Source of the DNA: Streptococcus hyointestinalis
GTDB taxonomy: Bacteria > Bacillota > Bacilli > Lactobacillales > Streptococcaceae
Reading direction: 5' to 3'
DNA length: 64,000 nt
Assembly: GCF_900459405.1 (NCBI RefSeq)
Contig: NZ_UHFN01000007.1
Coordinates: 1,798,001-1,862,000 of the forward strand
In this document: positions 10,996-18,658 of the stretch, piece by piece
How positions within the stretch are numbered: position 1 is the stretch's first letter
Layout: each line of letters begins with the position of its first letter
Program-made: the position numbers and the translations under genes
The notes under the pieces: model-generated
Databases searched by the model: none
The model's input: only the letters and a program-made list of their open reading frames with translations
Told to the model about the DNA's origin: nothing

Positions 10996-11496
10996 TTATT
11001 TAGTTTTAAAATAGTATTCCAAAGCAGACTGAACAGAACGACCTGTTCTTAACAATTCAGTCACCTTTCTTTTTAGAGTAGCCCAAAACTGTTCGATGGG
11101 ATTGAGTTCAGGGGAATAAGGTGGAAGCGGAAGAAAATAGTGTCCCTTAGCCACTGCAAGCTCATCTAGTTGTTTCTTGGGGTGAAAAGCTGCATTATCC
11201 ATAATGATGACATGGGGTTCTATCAAGGATGGCAATAGCTGCTCCTGATACCACTTGATAAATAATTCCGCTGTCATCGTTCCATGATAAAGCAAGGGGG
11301 CTATAATTTTAGAACCAATTTGACCAGCTACTACCGAAATTCTTTCGAATCTGCGTCCACTTACCTTGTCGTATACTTTCTCCCCTCGAGGTGCTCTAGC
11401 TTTGTGACGATAAAGATAAGTATCAATGCCAGTCTCATCAATATAAACAATAGGGGTGTTTGGAAAGCAGGCTAAAACATCAAGATAGCGTCTCAC
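10996..11496 (-). CDS. IS630 transposase, C-terminal frame (DDE domain)
   Basis: 166 residues read from the GTG at 11496 (GTG AGA CGC). It carries the IS630/Tc1 DDE_3 superfamily core: YIDETGID (first Asp), VIIMDNAAFHP (second Asp) and PPYSPELNPIEQFW (the acidic third residue is Glu in LNPIEQFW). It lies in the +1 frame relative to the upstream HTH frame. In this frame the open region reaches back to the A7 run at the end of the first frame, so a single fused transposase would need +1 frameshifting there. Confidence 0.88.
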   Translation of the reverse strand: MRRYLDVLACFPNTPIVYIDETGIDTYLYRHKARAPRGEKVYDKVSGRRFERISVVAGQIGSKIIAPLLYHGTMTAELFIKWYQEQLLPSLIEPHVIIMDNAAFHPKKQLDELAVAKGHYFLPLPPYSPELNPIEQFWATLKRKVTELLRTGRSVQSALEYYFKTK

Positions 11497-11515
11497 CTTT
11501 TCGCTATCTTGTTCT

Positions 11516-11842
11516 TTATAGGTTGTGGTCTTTTTTTAAAGTGATGTTCAGTTTTTTTAAGGCAGCCCAAACTGAGGGAATACTACAGTCAAAATGCTCT
11601 GCAATTTCCCTTAAGAAAGCATCTGGATGTTCCTTGGCATAGGCTTCTAACTTATCCAATGGCAATTTGCGAGGGCTTGGTTTTCTTTTTTGGCGCTCCA
11701 AATGACCTAGTTCTTTGAGTTGTTTCTCCCACAGATACAGTGTATTAGTGCTAATTCCAAATAACTGACACGTTTCTTTTTTGGAATGACCAGCCTCTAC
11801 ATAATTAATAACTCGTTTTCTAAAATCTATTCCGTAACTTTT
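11516..11842 (-). CDS. IS630 transposase, N-terminal frame (helix-turn-helix)
   Basis: 108 residues from ATG 11842 (MKSYGIDFRKRVINYVEAG...). It has a homeodomain-like HTH (KKETCQLFGISTNTLYLWEKQ) and a second HTH (LREIAEHFDCSIPSVWAALKKL). The ATG is preceded by an extended -10 (TGTTATACT) only six bases upstream, so the transcript may be leaderless. It ends just after an A7 run, the probable frameshift site leading into the DDE frame. Confidence 0.85.
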   Translation of the reverse strand, partial: KSYGIDFRKRVINYVEAGHSKKETCQLFGISTNTLYLWEKQLKELGHLERQKRKPSPRKLPLDKLEAYAKEHPDAFLREIAEHFDCSIPSVWAALKKLNITLKKDHNL

Positions 11843-12114
11843 CATAAGTATAGTATAACACATACTATATAGAAACTAACAAACTATAATAAACCATGTC
11901 TCCAAAATTAGACAAAAGGTCAGACGCCATTAGAGACATATACAAACGGTTGGACAACAATTTTTTCATCAAAAAAACTCCTTTCACTGACAAGGTCTAG
12001 CATGACATTGACCAGACCTTATATCTAGCTTTATTATAGGAATTTACCTTTGAAAAACAAGGTCTTTTAAGCAAGTGGTTAGGTAACACATAGTAAGTGG
12101 TTAAAAAAGGACAG

Positions 12115-12148
12115 TAAAAAAGTAGATGATCGTACTTAATCATCTACT
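12115..12148 (-). terminator. Terminator downstream of the rhodanese-like gene
   Basis: A 10-bp perfect stem AGTAGATGAT/ATCATCTACT with an 8-base loop, followed on the minus strand by six T. It lies 16 bp after the rhodanese-like stop codon. Confidence 0.8.
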
Positions 12149-12164
12149 TCATACTAAAGTTTTT

Positions 12165-12551
12165 CTATTGCTTTTTTTCCTTTATCTTCCCATTCCAATA
12201 GTCAAGCCCGTCTTTTAGGACGTAAAGGTCTTGGTAACCTGCTTTTTTGAGCATGATGATGGTGCGAGGTAGCGATTGGCTGCGAGTGCTATCATAGATA
12301 AGTACTGGCTTGTCCTTACGGATAGCAGACAGGCTATTTTTTAGCTGGCTCGCTGGTAGATTGCGTGCTCCTAAGATGTGCTTTGTCTGAAAGCTGCTTG
12401 GCTCACGAATATCAATCAACTGACCCGTATGTATCTTTTCTTCAAAGCTAGGATTGTCTAGAAAGGTCGCTGCACGACGCACTCGAAAATAGTTCCATGC
12501 GGTATAGAGCATGACACAGACCATAATAGCGACTAAAACCCAAATGAGCAT
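12165..12551 (-). CDS. Membrane-anchored rhodanese-like protein lacking the active-site Cys
   Basis: 128 residues: one N-terminal transmembrane helix (about 3-19, WVLVAIMVCVMLYTAWNYF) followed by a single rhodanese domain. LIDIREPSSFQTKHILGARNLP is the typical first half. The active-site loop, normally C-x-x-G-x-R, reads YDSTRSQS, with Asp where the sulfur-carrying Cys should be. Sulfurtransferase activity is therefore unlikely, and a binding or regulatory role is more probable. It lies 9 bp downstream of glk in the same direction and is likely co-transcribed as yqgQ-glk-rhodanese. Confidence 0.85.
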   Translation of the reverse strand: MLIWVLVAIMVCVMLYTAWNYFRVRRAATFLDNPSFEEKIHTGQLIDIREPSSFQTKHILGARNLPASQLKNSLSAIRKDKPVLIYDSTRSQSLPRTIIMLKKAGYQDLYVLKDGLDYWNGKIKEKKQ

Positions 12552-12560
12552 GCCTACCTC

Positions 12561-13532
12561 CTAGTCAGTCATAAACTTGCTAGCAAGGCTAGCAGCTCCG
12601 ATAATACCTGCGTCATTTCCAAGCTCGGCAATTTTAACCTTGGTTGATTTACGAACTTGTGGGAAAGCATAGCGTGTGAAGTATTTTTCCACACGGCTAC
12701 GCAAGAACTCACCCGCAGCAGACACACCACCACCGATAACGATAGAGTCAGGGTTTAGGATATTTGAGATGTTAGCTGTTGCTAAACCAAGGTATTGTGA
12801 CACTTTATCAACAACAATCAATGAAAAAGCATCGCCATCTTTTGCAGCGTCAAAGATGTCTTTACTTGTCACAGCTTCTCCATTGTCAATCGCAGCCTTG
12901 ATAGGAGAGTCTCCCTCATACTCTTCTGCAATACGACGTGCCACACGCACAACACCTGTTGCTGAAGCCACTGTCTCAAGGCAGCCGATATTGCCACATG
13001 TACACTCAAAACCATCCTCAGGCTCGATAACGATATGCCCAATCTCACCGCCAGCACCGGCAACACCGTGGATAAGATTGCCATCAGCAATCACTCCACC
13101 TCCAACACCAGTACCTAGTGTCACAAAAACAACGTCTGGATTGTTAGCGCCAGCACCAACCCAACGCTCACCAAGTGTTGCGACATTGGCGTCATTGTCA
13201 ATAGCAAATGGAATACCCAATTCCGCTTCGATGACAGAGCCAACTTCTTGAGTCTCTGCCCAGTTTAGGTTGAAGGCACCTGTTACCGTTTTCTTGTCAC
13301 GGTCTACAGAACCAGGAGACCCCATCCCAATACCGATAAAGTCATCCTTTGTCAAACCGTAAAGACCCATGCGATGTTTTAGGGAAGCAACGATATCAGG
13401 AACGATGTGTTTTCCGTCTTCTAAGATGTTGGTATCAATCGCCCATTTTTCCTGAATGGTGCCATCTTGCGTGAGAATACCAAACTTGATCGTTGTTCCA
13501 CCAAGGTCAATACCCAGAAGTTTTTTAGTCAT
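12561..13532 (-). CDS. glk: ROK-family glucokinase
   Basis: Phosphorylates glucose to glucose-6-phosphate in the cytoplasm, feeding glycolysis and contributing to sugar sensing. 323 residues with the ATP-binding loop GIDLGGTTIKFG (7-18), GIGMGSPG, the catalytic region DNDANVATLGE, and the ROK zinc motif CTCGNIGCLE. Its start overlaps the end of yqgQ by 8 bp (translational coupling), the arrangement common in streptococci. Confidence 0.96.
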   Translation of the reverse strand: MTKKLLGIDLGGTTIKFGILTQDGTIQEKWAIDTNILEDGKHIVPDIVASLKHRMGLYGLTKDDFIGIGMGSPGSVDRDKKTVTGAFNLNWAETQEVGSVIEAELGIPFAIDNDANVATLGERWVGAGANNPDVVFVTLGTGVGGGVIADGNLIHGVAGAGGEIGHIVIEPEDGFECTCGNIGCLETVASATGVVRVARRIAEEYEGDSPIKAAIDNGEAVTSKDIFDAAKDGDAFSLIVVDKVSQYLGLATANISNILNPDSIVIGGGVSAAGEFLRSRVEKYFTRYAFPQVRKSTKVKIAELGNDAGIIGAASLASKFMTD

Positions 13533-13731
13533 TTGCTTTCTCCTCTTCTATACGATGTTCGCGCCTTAATATCAATTCCGCTTTGAGGTAGTCGTCCTTT
13601 GTGATGAGCTGATTTTCATAAAGTTTTTCAAGCTCTATTTTCATCACCTCAATGTCGTAAAGACGCTTGCCCACGTAGACATAAATACCAAAACGTTTCA
13701 ATAACTGCTGCACATCATAAAGTGTTTTCAT
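13525..13731 (-). CDS. yqgQ: YqgQ-family small protein
   Basis: 68 residues, highly charged and helical, with the DUF910/YqgQ pattern MKTLYDVQQLLKRFG at the start and YLKAELILRREHR near the end. It overlaps glk by 8 bp, and YqgQ proteins are typically encoded just upstream of glucokinase in Firmicutes. The structure of the Bacillus homologue suggests nucleic-acid binding; function is not established. Confidence 0.9.
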   Translation of the reverse strand: MKTLYDVQQLLKRFGIYVYVGKRLYDIEVMKIELEKLYENQLITKDDYLKAELILRREHRIEEEKAND

Positions 13732-13808
13732 GCTGTTATTTTATCAAAAATAGAGAGGCTTTTCAATAGCTTTATGCAATCGTTTGCACTTTCTTTATTT
13801 TTGCAAGC

Positions 13809-13836
13809 AAAAAAAGCTAGAGTGACTCTAGCTTTT
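13809..13836 (-). terminator. Terminator of dpr
   Basis: A 12-bp stem AAAAGCTAGAGT/ACTCTAGCTTTT with a 1-base apparent loop, followed on the minus strand by a T run. It lies just downstream of the dpr stop codon. Confidence 0.8.
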
Positions 13837-13840
13837 CATC

Positions 13841-14374
13841 TTATTTGCGAATACCTGGTGCTTGACCAAGCTCAGCTTGAAGCATCCAGATAGTCTTTTC
13901 AACATCAGCTTGCGCATCTGAGAAGAGGTCGTTACTTGGGTTGTCGCCTTCTTCATCAGTCACATCAAGACCAACTTGGTAAAGGTTTGAAAGGTAAGTG
14001 TAAACCTCCACCAAACGTGCCAAATGCTCAGCCATTGGTTTGTCAAAAGAACCTTTTGTTTCACTCAAGCGAGAGTTTTCATCAAACTCTTTGAGTGTTG
14101 AGTAAGGCGCGCCACCAATGGTAATCAATCGTTCGCTCATTTCATCAAGAGTGGCATTGAGGCTGTCCATCAATTCATCCATTTTTGGATGGAGATAGTA
14201 AAAACCAGCGCCACGCATGTACCAGTGTACTTGGTGCACGATAGAATAAGCTTTTGAAAGGTCAGCAACAGCTTGGTTTAAAACAGCTTTTGTCTTGGCA
14301 TTTTTTGCACCTGGTGCAGTGACATTATGTGTAACAGCAGTATAGATGGCTTCTTTGTCTAAAACTTGAGTCAT
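13841..14374 (-). CDS. dpr: Dps-like peroxide resistance protein Dpr
   Basis: Ferritin-like dodecameric protein that sequesters iron and protects oxygen-exposed streptococci from Fenton chemistry. 177 residues. The ferroxidase ligands typical of the family are visible: the conserved His in HQVHWYMRG and the Asp/Glu cluster in [18 protein letters not shown]. It is monocistronic, with its own promoter and terminator. A Per-like operator directly downstream of the -10 box suggests PerR control by peroxide and metals. Confidence 0.95.
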   Translation of the reverse strand: MTQVLDKEAIYTAVTHNVTAPGAKNAKTKAVLNQAVADLSKAYSIVHQVHWYMRGAGFYYLHPKMDELMDSLNATLDEMSERLITIGGAPYSTLKEFDENSRLSETKGSFDKPMAEHLARLVEVYTYLSNLYQVGLDVTDEEGDNPSNDLFSDAQADVEKTIWMLQAELGQAPGIRK

Positions 14375-14427
14375 ATTCTCGTCCTCCTATGTGAGATGGT
14401 CATCAGTTATGTAATCACTCCTTATTT

Positions 14428-14444
14428 AGAATGATTATCATTTG
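14428..14444 (-). promoter_or_regulatory. PerR/Fur-type operator upstream of dpr
   Basis: AATGATTATCATT (14430-14442) forms a 6-1-6 palindrome inside the longer AT-rich AGAATGATTATCATTTG. It resembles the Per/Fur consensus. It lies about 12 bp downstream of the dpr -10 box, where bound repressor would block initiation. Confidence 0.7.
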
Positions 14445-14455
14445 TTTATATTACT

Positions 14456-14483
14456 ATTATAACTTTTTAGCGCTGAATTGCAA
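14456..14483 (-). promoter_or_regulatory. dpr promoter
   Basis: TTGCAA (14478-14483) and TATAAT (14456-14461) on the minus strand with a 16-bp spacer. It precedes the Per-like box and the dpr start. Confidence 0.7.
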
Positions 14484-14514
14484 GAATTTAGCACTCTTTT
14501 GCGAATAAAAAGGT

Positions 14515-15183
14515 ATGAACATTCTATTATATTTTAGCCTTGGTGCTTCTATCGCCTCTTTTTTAGGTCTTGTTGTTGACCGTTTTCCTGAACGCTCCAT
14601 TGTTCTTCCTGCCAGTCATTGTGACCATTGTCACAGCAGACTTGGCATTAGTGAGATGATTCCTATTTTATCGCAAGTTTACTACGGAAGTCGCTGTAAA
14701 CATTGCAAGCACGCTATTCCAAAGCGCTACATGGTTATCGAAGCCATTTGCGGCATTTTATTTGTCCTTTTTGGGCTTGGGCAGATGCAGTTGACGACAC
14801 TTCTCCTCCTCTTGATGAGCTTGACGCTAGCACTTTATGACCTCGACCAGCAGGAGTATCCTGTTTTTGTCTGGTTGGTCTTTACTAGCCTTTTACTGCT
14901 TTTTGCTCACAGCTACAGCCTTTTTGCAGTTTTATGTCTCTTCGGCATTTTAGCTTATATGTTCCCACTTAAAATCGGCAGTGGCGACTTTTTCTATCTT
15001 GCCTCGCTTAGTCTTATCATGGACAAGATGAGCATTCTATGGATTATCCAGATTGGCTCTTGGCTAGGGATTATCACTATTCTAAGCCGTAAGCAAAAAA
15101 GAACCCCTATCGCTTTTGTTCCCTTTTTAGCAGCTGGTTTTGTTCTTGTCTTACTTATGCAACGGCTAGGGCTGTTCCTTTAA
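14515..15183 (+). CDS. comC: Type IV prepilin leader peptidase / methyltransferase
   Basis: Membrane aspartyl peptidase (A24 family) that cleaves and N-methylates the pseudopilins of the competence DNA-uptake pilus (comGC-type). 222 residues. The N-terminal cytoplasmic zinc-type loop has Cys36, Cys39, Cys61 and Cys64 (CDHC...CKHC). Six or more transmembrane helices follow. The two catalytic Asp are in the YDLDQQ segment (109 or 111) and in GSGD (158). Its stop overlaps convergently with the end of nth by 4 bp. The name follows the pilD-type comC of streptococci, not the CSP precursor. Confidence 0.88.
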   Translation: MNILLYFSLGASIASFLGLVVDRFPERSIVLPASHCDHCHSRLGISEMIPILSQVYYGSRCKHCKHAIPKRYMVIEAICGILFVLFGLGQMQLTTLLLLLMSLTLALYDLDQQEYPVFVWLVFTSLLLLFAHSYSLFAVLCLFGILAYMFPLKIGSGDFFYLASLSLIMDKMSILWIIQIGSWLGIITILSRKQKRTPIAFVPFLAAGFVLVLLMQRLGLFL

Positions 15184-15812
15184 GATAAGTTTTTTGGAAA
15201 ATGATAGAGCTGTGGATACTTGTAACACTCAGGATTTTTAGGATGGCAAATCGCTCGTCCAAAGGAAATCATAGCTTGGTGAGCTTTTAACCACTCTTCT
15301 TTTGGAAGAACATCCATAACACGCTTTTCAATCTCAAGCGGTGTCGCATCTTGCTTGCAAATCTGATGGTGCTTGCAAATACGTGTCACATGTGTATCCA
15401 CAGCAAAAGCAGGAATGCCGTAACCAACACTAAGCACGACATTAGCAGTCTTTCTACCAACACCTGCTAAACTCTCCAACTCCTCTCGTGTTTTTGGCAC
15501 CTGACCATCAAAATTTTCGAGCAGTTGAATAGCACACTTGTGGAGAAAACGAGCTTTGTTGCGGTAAAGTCCCAGTCTTGAGATGTAGGGCTCAATCTCT
15601 GTTGGTGTTGCCTTGGCAAAGCTTTCCGGATCTGGAAAGCGCTCAAATAAGGCAGGTGTGACTTTATTGACTGCAGCGTCTGTCGTCTGTGCCGACAACA
15701 TTACTGCCACTAAAAGTTCAAAAACAGAGTTAAAATCTAAACTTGGCTTGGCGTCGGGAAAGAGCTTGATAATCTCACGAATAACATATCTTGATTTAGC
15801 TTTTGATAGCAT
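15180..15812 (-). CDS. nth: Endonuclease III
   Basis: DNA N-glycosylase/AP lyase of base excision repair, acting on oxidised pyrimidines. 210 residues from ATG 15812, six bases after AAAGGAG. A TTG two codons upstream is not needed. The HhH-GPD fold is clear: LAGVGRKTANVVLS contains the catalytic Lys, and FAVDTHV the catalytic Asp. The C-terminal iron-sulfur loop is degenerate. Only two of the four usual Cys remain (ICHPKNPEC, then YKYPQLYHF), so a normal [4Fe-4S] cluster is unlikely. Confidence 0.94.
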   Translation of the reverse strand: MLSKAKSRYVIREIIKLFPDAKPSLDFNSVFELLVAVMLSAQTTDAAVNKVTPALFERFPDPESFAKATPTEIEPYISRLGLYRNKARFLHKCAIQLLENFDGQVPKTREELESLAGVGRKTANVVLSVGYGIPAFAVDTHVTRICKHHQICKQDATPLEIEKRVMDVLPKEEWLKAHQAMISFGRAICHPKNPECYKYPQLYHFPKNLS

Positions 15813-15874
15813 GGTCAACTCCTTTTTTCTTTATTATATCATGTCAAAAGCCAAGCACACTTGTAAAAGCTCGC

Positions 15875-15904
15875 AAAAAGCTAGGACTAAGTCCTAGCTT
15901 TTTG
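15875..15904. terminator. Bidirectional terminator between nth and ppaC
   Basis: A 14-bp perfect stem AAAAAGCTAGGACT with its complement around one base, with A/T runs on both sides. It lies downstream of ppaC (minus strand). Confidence 0.8.
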
Positions 15905-15917
15905 TGTTTTATAAGCA

Positions 15918-16853
15918 CTAAGCATTGAAGCTTTCTGTCAATTGTGGGACAACTTGTTTCTTACGAGAAACAGCACCTGCTAGGAAAGCATGGTTGTTTT
16001 CTAAGACAAAGTCAAAGGCTGCTTCAACCTTGTCTGTGTTGCTACCAAGTGCCAAGATTTCAGAGTTTGAGTTGATGATGTCTGTAATCATCAAGACAAA
16101 GTCTGAATAGCCATTGTCTGCTTGTGCTTTTTGGATAGCGGCTTCAATCTCTGCTTGACGTTCCAACACTTCAGCGATATCAACGGTGTTGACCTGTGCG
16201 ACACGCACTTGGTTGCCGTTAAGCTCAAATGTTTTAGCGTCGATATCAATCAATTCTTCAGCAGATTTGCTGGCAAGGTTTGTTCCTGCTTTAAGCATAG
16301 CAAGACCGTACTCTTCTAAGTTGACACCAGCGATAGCTGCCAATTCTTTTGCGACTTGGTGGTCTGTTTCGTGTGTTGTTGGAGATTTCAAGAGAAGCGT
16401 ATCTGAAATCAAACCTGAAAGCATGAGACCTGCCAAGGCTTTAGGCACTTCGACATTGCTTTCTTTGAACATACGGTAAACAATAGATGACGCTGAACCA
16501 ACTGGCTCTAAGCGCATGTAAAGTGGGCTAGCCGTTTCAAAGTTTGCCACACGGTGGTGGTCAACCACACCGTAGACAGTCAGGTCAGCAATATCAGAGA
16601 TAGACTGTTGGAACTCATTGTGGTCTGTCAAGATAACAGTGTCCACGCCTTCTTCCTTAGCAGAAGTGACAACGCGTGGAGCTTCTACACCAAAGTAATC
16701 CAGCACAAAAGCTGTTTCTTCATTTGGGGTACCAAGTGCGACTGCTTCTGTGTCTAAGCCGTAAGCTTCTTTTGCCAAATAAGCAAAGGCAAGAGATGAA
16801 CCAATCGCATCAGAATCTGGGTTTTGATGACCAAAGACAAAAATTTTAGACAT
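15918..16853 (-). CDS. ppaC: Manganese-dependent inorganic pyrophosphatase (family II)
   Basis: Hydrolyses pyrophosphate in the cytoplasm, pulling biosynthetic reactions forward. 311 residues. The DHH-family metal ligands are visible in [13 protein letters not shown] (8-20) and [11 protein letters not shown]. The DHHA2 C-terminal domain ends with a substrate-binding [14 protein letters not shown] motif. Family II enzymes of this size are the normal streptococcal pyrophosphatase. It has its own terminator and appears monocistronic. Confidence 0.96.
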   Translation of the reverse strand: MSKIFVFGHQNPDSDAIGSSLAFAYLAKEAYGLDTEAVALGTPNEETAFVLDYFGVEAPRVVTSAKEEGVDTVILTDHNEFQQSISDIADLTVYGVVDHHRVANFETASPLYMRLEPVGSASSIVYRMFKESNVEVPKALAGLMLSGLISDTLLLKSPTTHETDHQVAKELAAIAGVNLEEYGLAMLKAGTNLASKSAEELIDIDAKTFELNGNQVRVAQVNTVDIAEVLERQAEIEAAIQKAQADNGYSDFVLMITDIINSNSEILALGSNTDKVEAAFDFVLENNHAFLAGAVSRKKQVVPQLTESFNA

Positions 16854-16889
16854 AGTTTTACCTCTTTAAATCGTTTCCTTTATTGTAAC

Positions 16890-16926
16890 AAAAATAAGGG
16901 CACTAAACAAGTTAGAGTGCCCTATT
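16890..16926 (-). terminator. Terminator of the DUF975 gene
   Basis: GGGCACT and AGTGCCC pair around an 11-base loop, and T-rich sequence follows on the minus strand. It lies immediately after the DUF975 stop codon. Confidence 0.7.
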
Positions 16927-16929
16927 CTA

Positions 16930-17679
16930 TTAGTCAATAACTGCAGCAGATTCACGTAAATCCTTGTGATACACAGCTAGGGTCATATTGTAATACGGCA
17001 CTAGCCAGATGAGTCCAATCCCAAAGCTAAGCGTTGAGAGAATAAGCCAGCCGATAAAACTCAATTGCAAGACAAAGTAATCTAGTTTATTGCCGTCCAT
17101 GAGCTTGCGACTTTCTGTGATGATTTCGCCTGACGTCAGCACATCTCCTTTTTGGCGGTAAATATAAGCAGTTTGTGAGTAAGCTAGGGCCTTAACAAAA
17201 CTGATGATAGGACCTACCACTGGGATAAGACTCCACAGCCAAATATAGAGCACCTGCTTCAAAGAGAGGACAAAAACTTTCCAAAAATCCTTGGTGCTAA
17301 AATAGCGAAAAGCCTTCGCTAAACCAGCGTCACTGGCATCTCCTGTCTTGACCCAGTCAAGGTTACTTGCCGCAATACCAATTGTTACGATATTTGTCGC
17401 AAACGAGATGAGGATAGAAAGAACAAATATAATAACGCCTAAAACAATCCCTCCAAGAATGAGACCAATATCACTGACCCCTGTCGTGTCTGTGTAGGTA
17501 TCTTGAAGCAGACCTAGACCAACCAAAGGCAACAAGAATGGGGAAAAGGCAAGCCACGACACAGCAGCAACCAGTATGTTGACGATAAGATAGGGAATGG
17601 TATTGAGACTAATCCCTGACCACCAATTGTCACGCAGCAAATCCTTAGCTTCTGCTTTTAAACTCTCTCTTGTTCTCAT
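16930..17679 (-). CDS. DUF975 family integral membrane protein
   Basis: 249 residues from ATG 17679, which follows AAAAAGGAG by six bases. The longer frame begins before this ribosome site. The N-terminus is a basic amphipathic segment (RTRESLKAEAKDLLRDNWW), followed by about six hydrophobic stretches. SLKQVLYIWLWSLIPVVGPIISFVKALAYSQ is cited here only as two parts, SLKQVLYIWLWSLIPVVG and then PIISFVKALAYS, and it is the conserved family core. Function is unknown. It stands alone between ppaC and pflA with its own terminator. Confidence 0.85.
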   Translation of the reverse strand: MRTRESLKAEAKDLLRDNWWSGISLNTIPYLIVNILVAAVSWLAFSPFLLPLVGLGLLQDTYTDTTGVSDIGLILGGIVLGVIIFVLSILISFATNIVTIGIAASNLDWVKTGDASDAGLAKAFRYFSTKDFWKVFVLSLKQVLYIWLWSLIPVVGPIISFVKALAYSQTAYIYRQKGDVLTSGEIITESRKLMDGNKLDYFVLQLSFIGWLILSTLSFGIGLIWLVPYYNMTLAVYHKDLRESAAVID

Positions 17680-17757
17680 GATAAACTCCTTTTTCATTTT
17701 CTTTTAGAGTATTATACCATTATTGTACTAGGTTTGCAATACATATAAGCTTTTTTT

Positions 17758-17787
17758 CGCAAAAAAACCAGCATTATTTTGCTGGTT
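17758..17787 (-). terminator. Terminator of pflA
   Basis: AACCAGC and GCTGGTT pair around an AT-rich loop, and a long T run follows on the minus strand. It lies just after the pflA stop codon. Confidence 0.8.
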
Positions 17788-17790
17788 GTC

Positions 17791-18579
17791 TTAGCCATGG
17801 ATACGTTTGAGATAGTCTGTGTAGCGTTCTGCCTTCATGAGCTCTTTAGCATGCTTGACACGATCTGGAGTTGGCGGCTTGACGCCCTCAAGCGGATAAG
17901 GAATACCCAGCTCACGCCACTTGAACTCACCCATAGTGTGGTAAGGCAGGATTTCAAACTTTTGTACGTTTTTGAGGGTCGCTACAAACTCGCCTAGCTT
18001 TTCCAAGTCCTCATCGATGTCAGTCAATCCTGGGACAAGCACATGACGAATCCAGACAGGCACTCCCTTGTCCGAGAGATACCTCGCACACTCTAGGATA
18101 TTTTTATTGGTGTGCTTGGTGACAAACTTGTGCTGCTCATCTCGGATTTCCTTGATGTCAAGAAGCACCAAATCCGTCACCTCAAGCAGGCGGTCAAACA
18201 CTTCCAGATATTCTGGCGTGTTTTTAAAAGGCATGGCACAAGTATCTAGCGTACAATGAATACCCATTTTCTTAGCTTCTGTAAAGAGGGCTGTGACAAA
18301 ATCAATCTGCAAGAGCGCCTCACCACCAGAGACCGTTATTCCTCCGGTATCGCCCCAGAAGTGCTTGTAGCGGAGCGCTTCAGCCAGCACATCCTCAACT
18401 GTACGCTCACGAGAGTTATTGGTCTCCATCGCCCAAGTGTCAGGGTTGTGGCAATATTGGCAGCGCATCTTGCAGCCCTGCATAAAGACAATAAAGCGAA
18501 TACCTGGACCATCAACAGAGCCAAAACTTTCCGTTGAATGAATCATTCCTGTCACTTTTTTATAATCTATCGTTTCCAT
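17791..18579 (-). CDS. pflA: Pyruvate formate-lyase activating enzyme
   Basis: Radical SAM enzyme that installs the glycyl radical on pyruvate formate-lyase, enabling mixed-acid fermentation under anaerobic conditions. 262 residues with the cluster motif Cys36-x3-Cys40-x2-Cys43 in QGCKMRCQYCHNPDTW. VSGGEALLQ follows the SAM-binding GGE pattern. It is monocistronic. pflB is not nearby, which is usual in streptococci. A weak cre-like sequence lies upstream (about 18599-18612) but does not match the consensus well. Confidence 0.95.
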   Translation of the reverse strand: METIDYKKVTGMIHSTESFGSVDGPGIRFIVFMQGCKMRCQYCHNPDTWAMETNNSRERTVEDVLAEALRYKHFWGDTGGITVSGGEALLQIDFVTALFTEAKKMGIHCTLDTCAMPFKNTPEYLEVFDRLLEVTDLVLLDIKEIRDEQHKFVTKHTNKNILECARYLSDKGVPVWIRHVLVPGLTDIDEDLEKLGEFVATLKNVQKFEILPYHTMGEFKWRELGIPYPLEGVKPPTPDRVKHAKELMKAERYTDYLKRIHG

Positions 18580-18658
18580 ACTGGTAGTCGCCTCCTATGT
18601 AACCGTTTCATCTTATTCTTATTATATCACGTTCCATGAAAAAAAGACTAGATTTTGC

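Larger units (their letters stand above)
10993..11886 (-). mobile_element. IS630-family element (894 bp) inside the MFS gene
   Basis: Bounded by TA duplications (10991-10992 and 11887-11888), the IS630/Tc1 target. The terminal inverted repeats are imperfect (TAGTTATTTAGTTTT against TAGTTTGTTAGTTTC). It carries two overlapping-phase transposase frames. By eye it is identical in protein content and length to the copy at 31756-32649, which indicates recent movement. Confidence 0.92.
9783..11969 (-). pseudogene. MFS efflux transporter, broken by frameshift and IS630 insertion
   Basis: Three pieces reconstruct one major-facilitator transporter of about 400 residues. The N-terminus starts at ATG 11969 after AAAGGAG (MKKLLSNRLYMSLMASDLLS...). 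It is split after GDMVYY by IS630 (10993-11886) and resumes as LALMNYVLQLPDT at 10990. A second lesion is a 10-bp tandem duplication at 10555-10574 that shifts the frame. Removing one copy restores FFTYSQLAFLNAGTF across the joint. The remaining C-terminal part (to 9783) is intact and has six or more hydrophobic helices. It resembles multidrug or macrolide-efflux MFS proteins, but the substrate cannot be read from sequence. It is certainly non-functional as written. Confidence 0.9.

Noticed and set aside
18599-18612. cre (CcpA) site upstream of pflA
   Set aside because: TGTAACCGTTTCAT matches the left half only and fails at two conserved positions of the right half.
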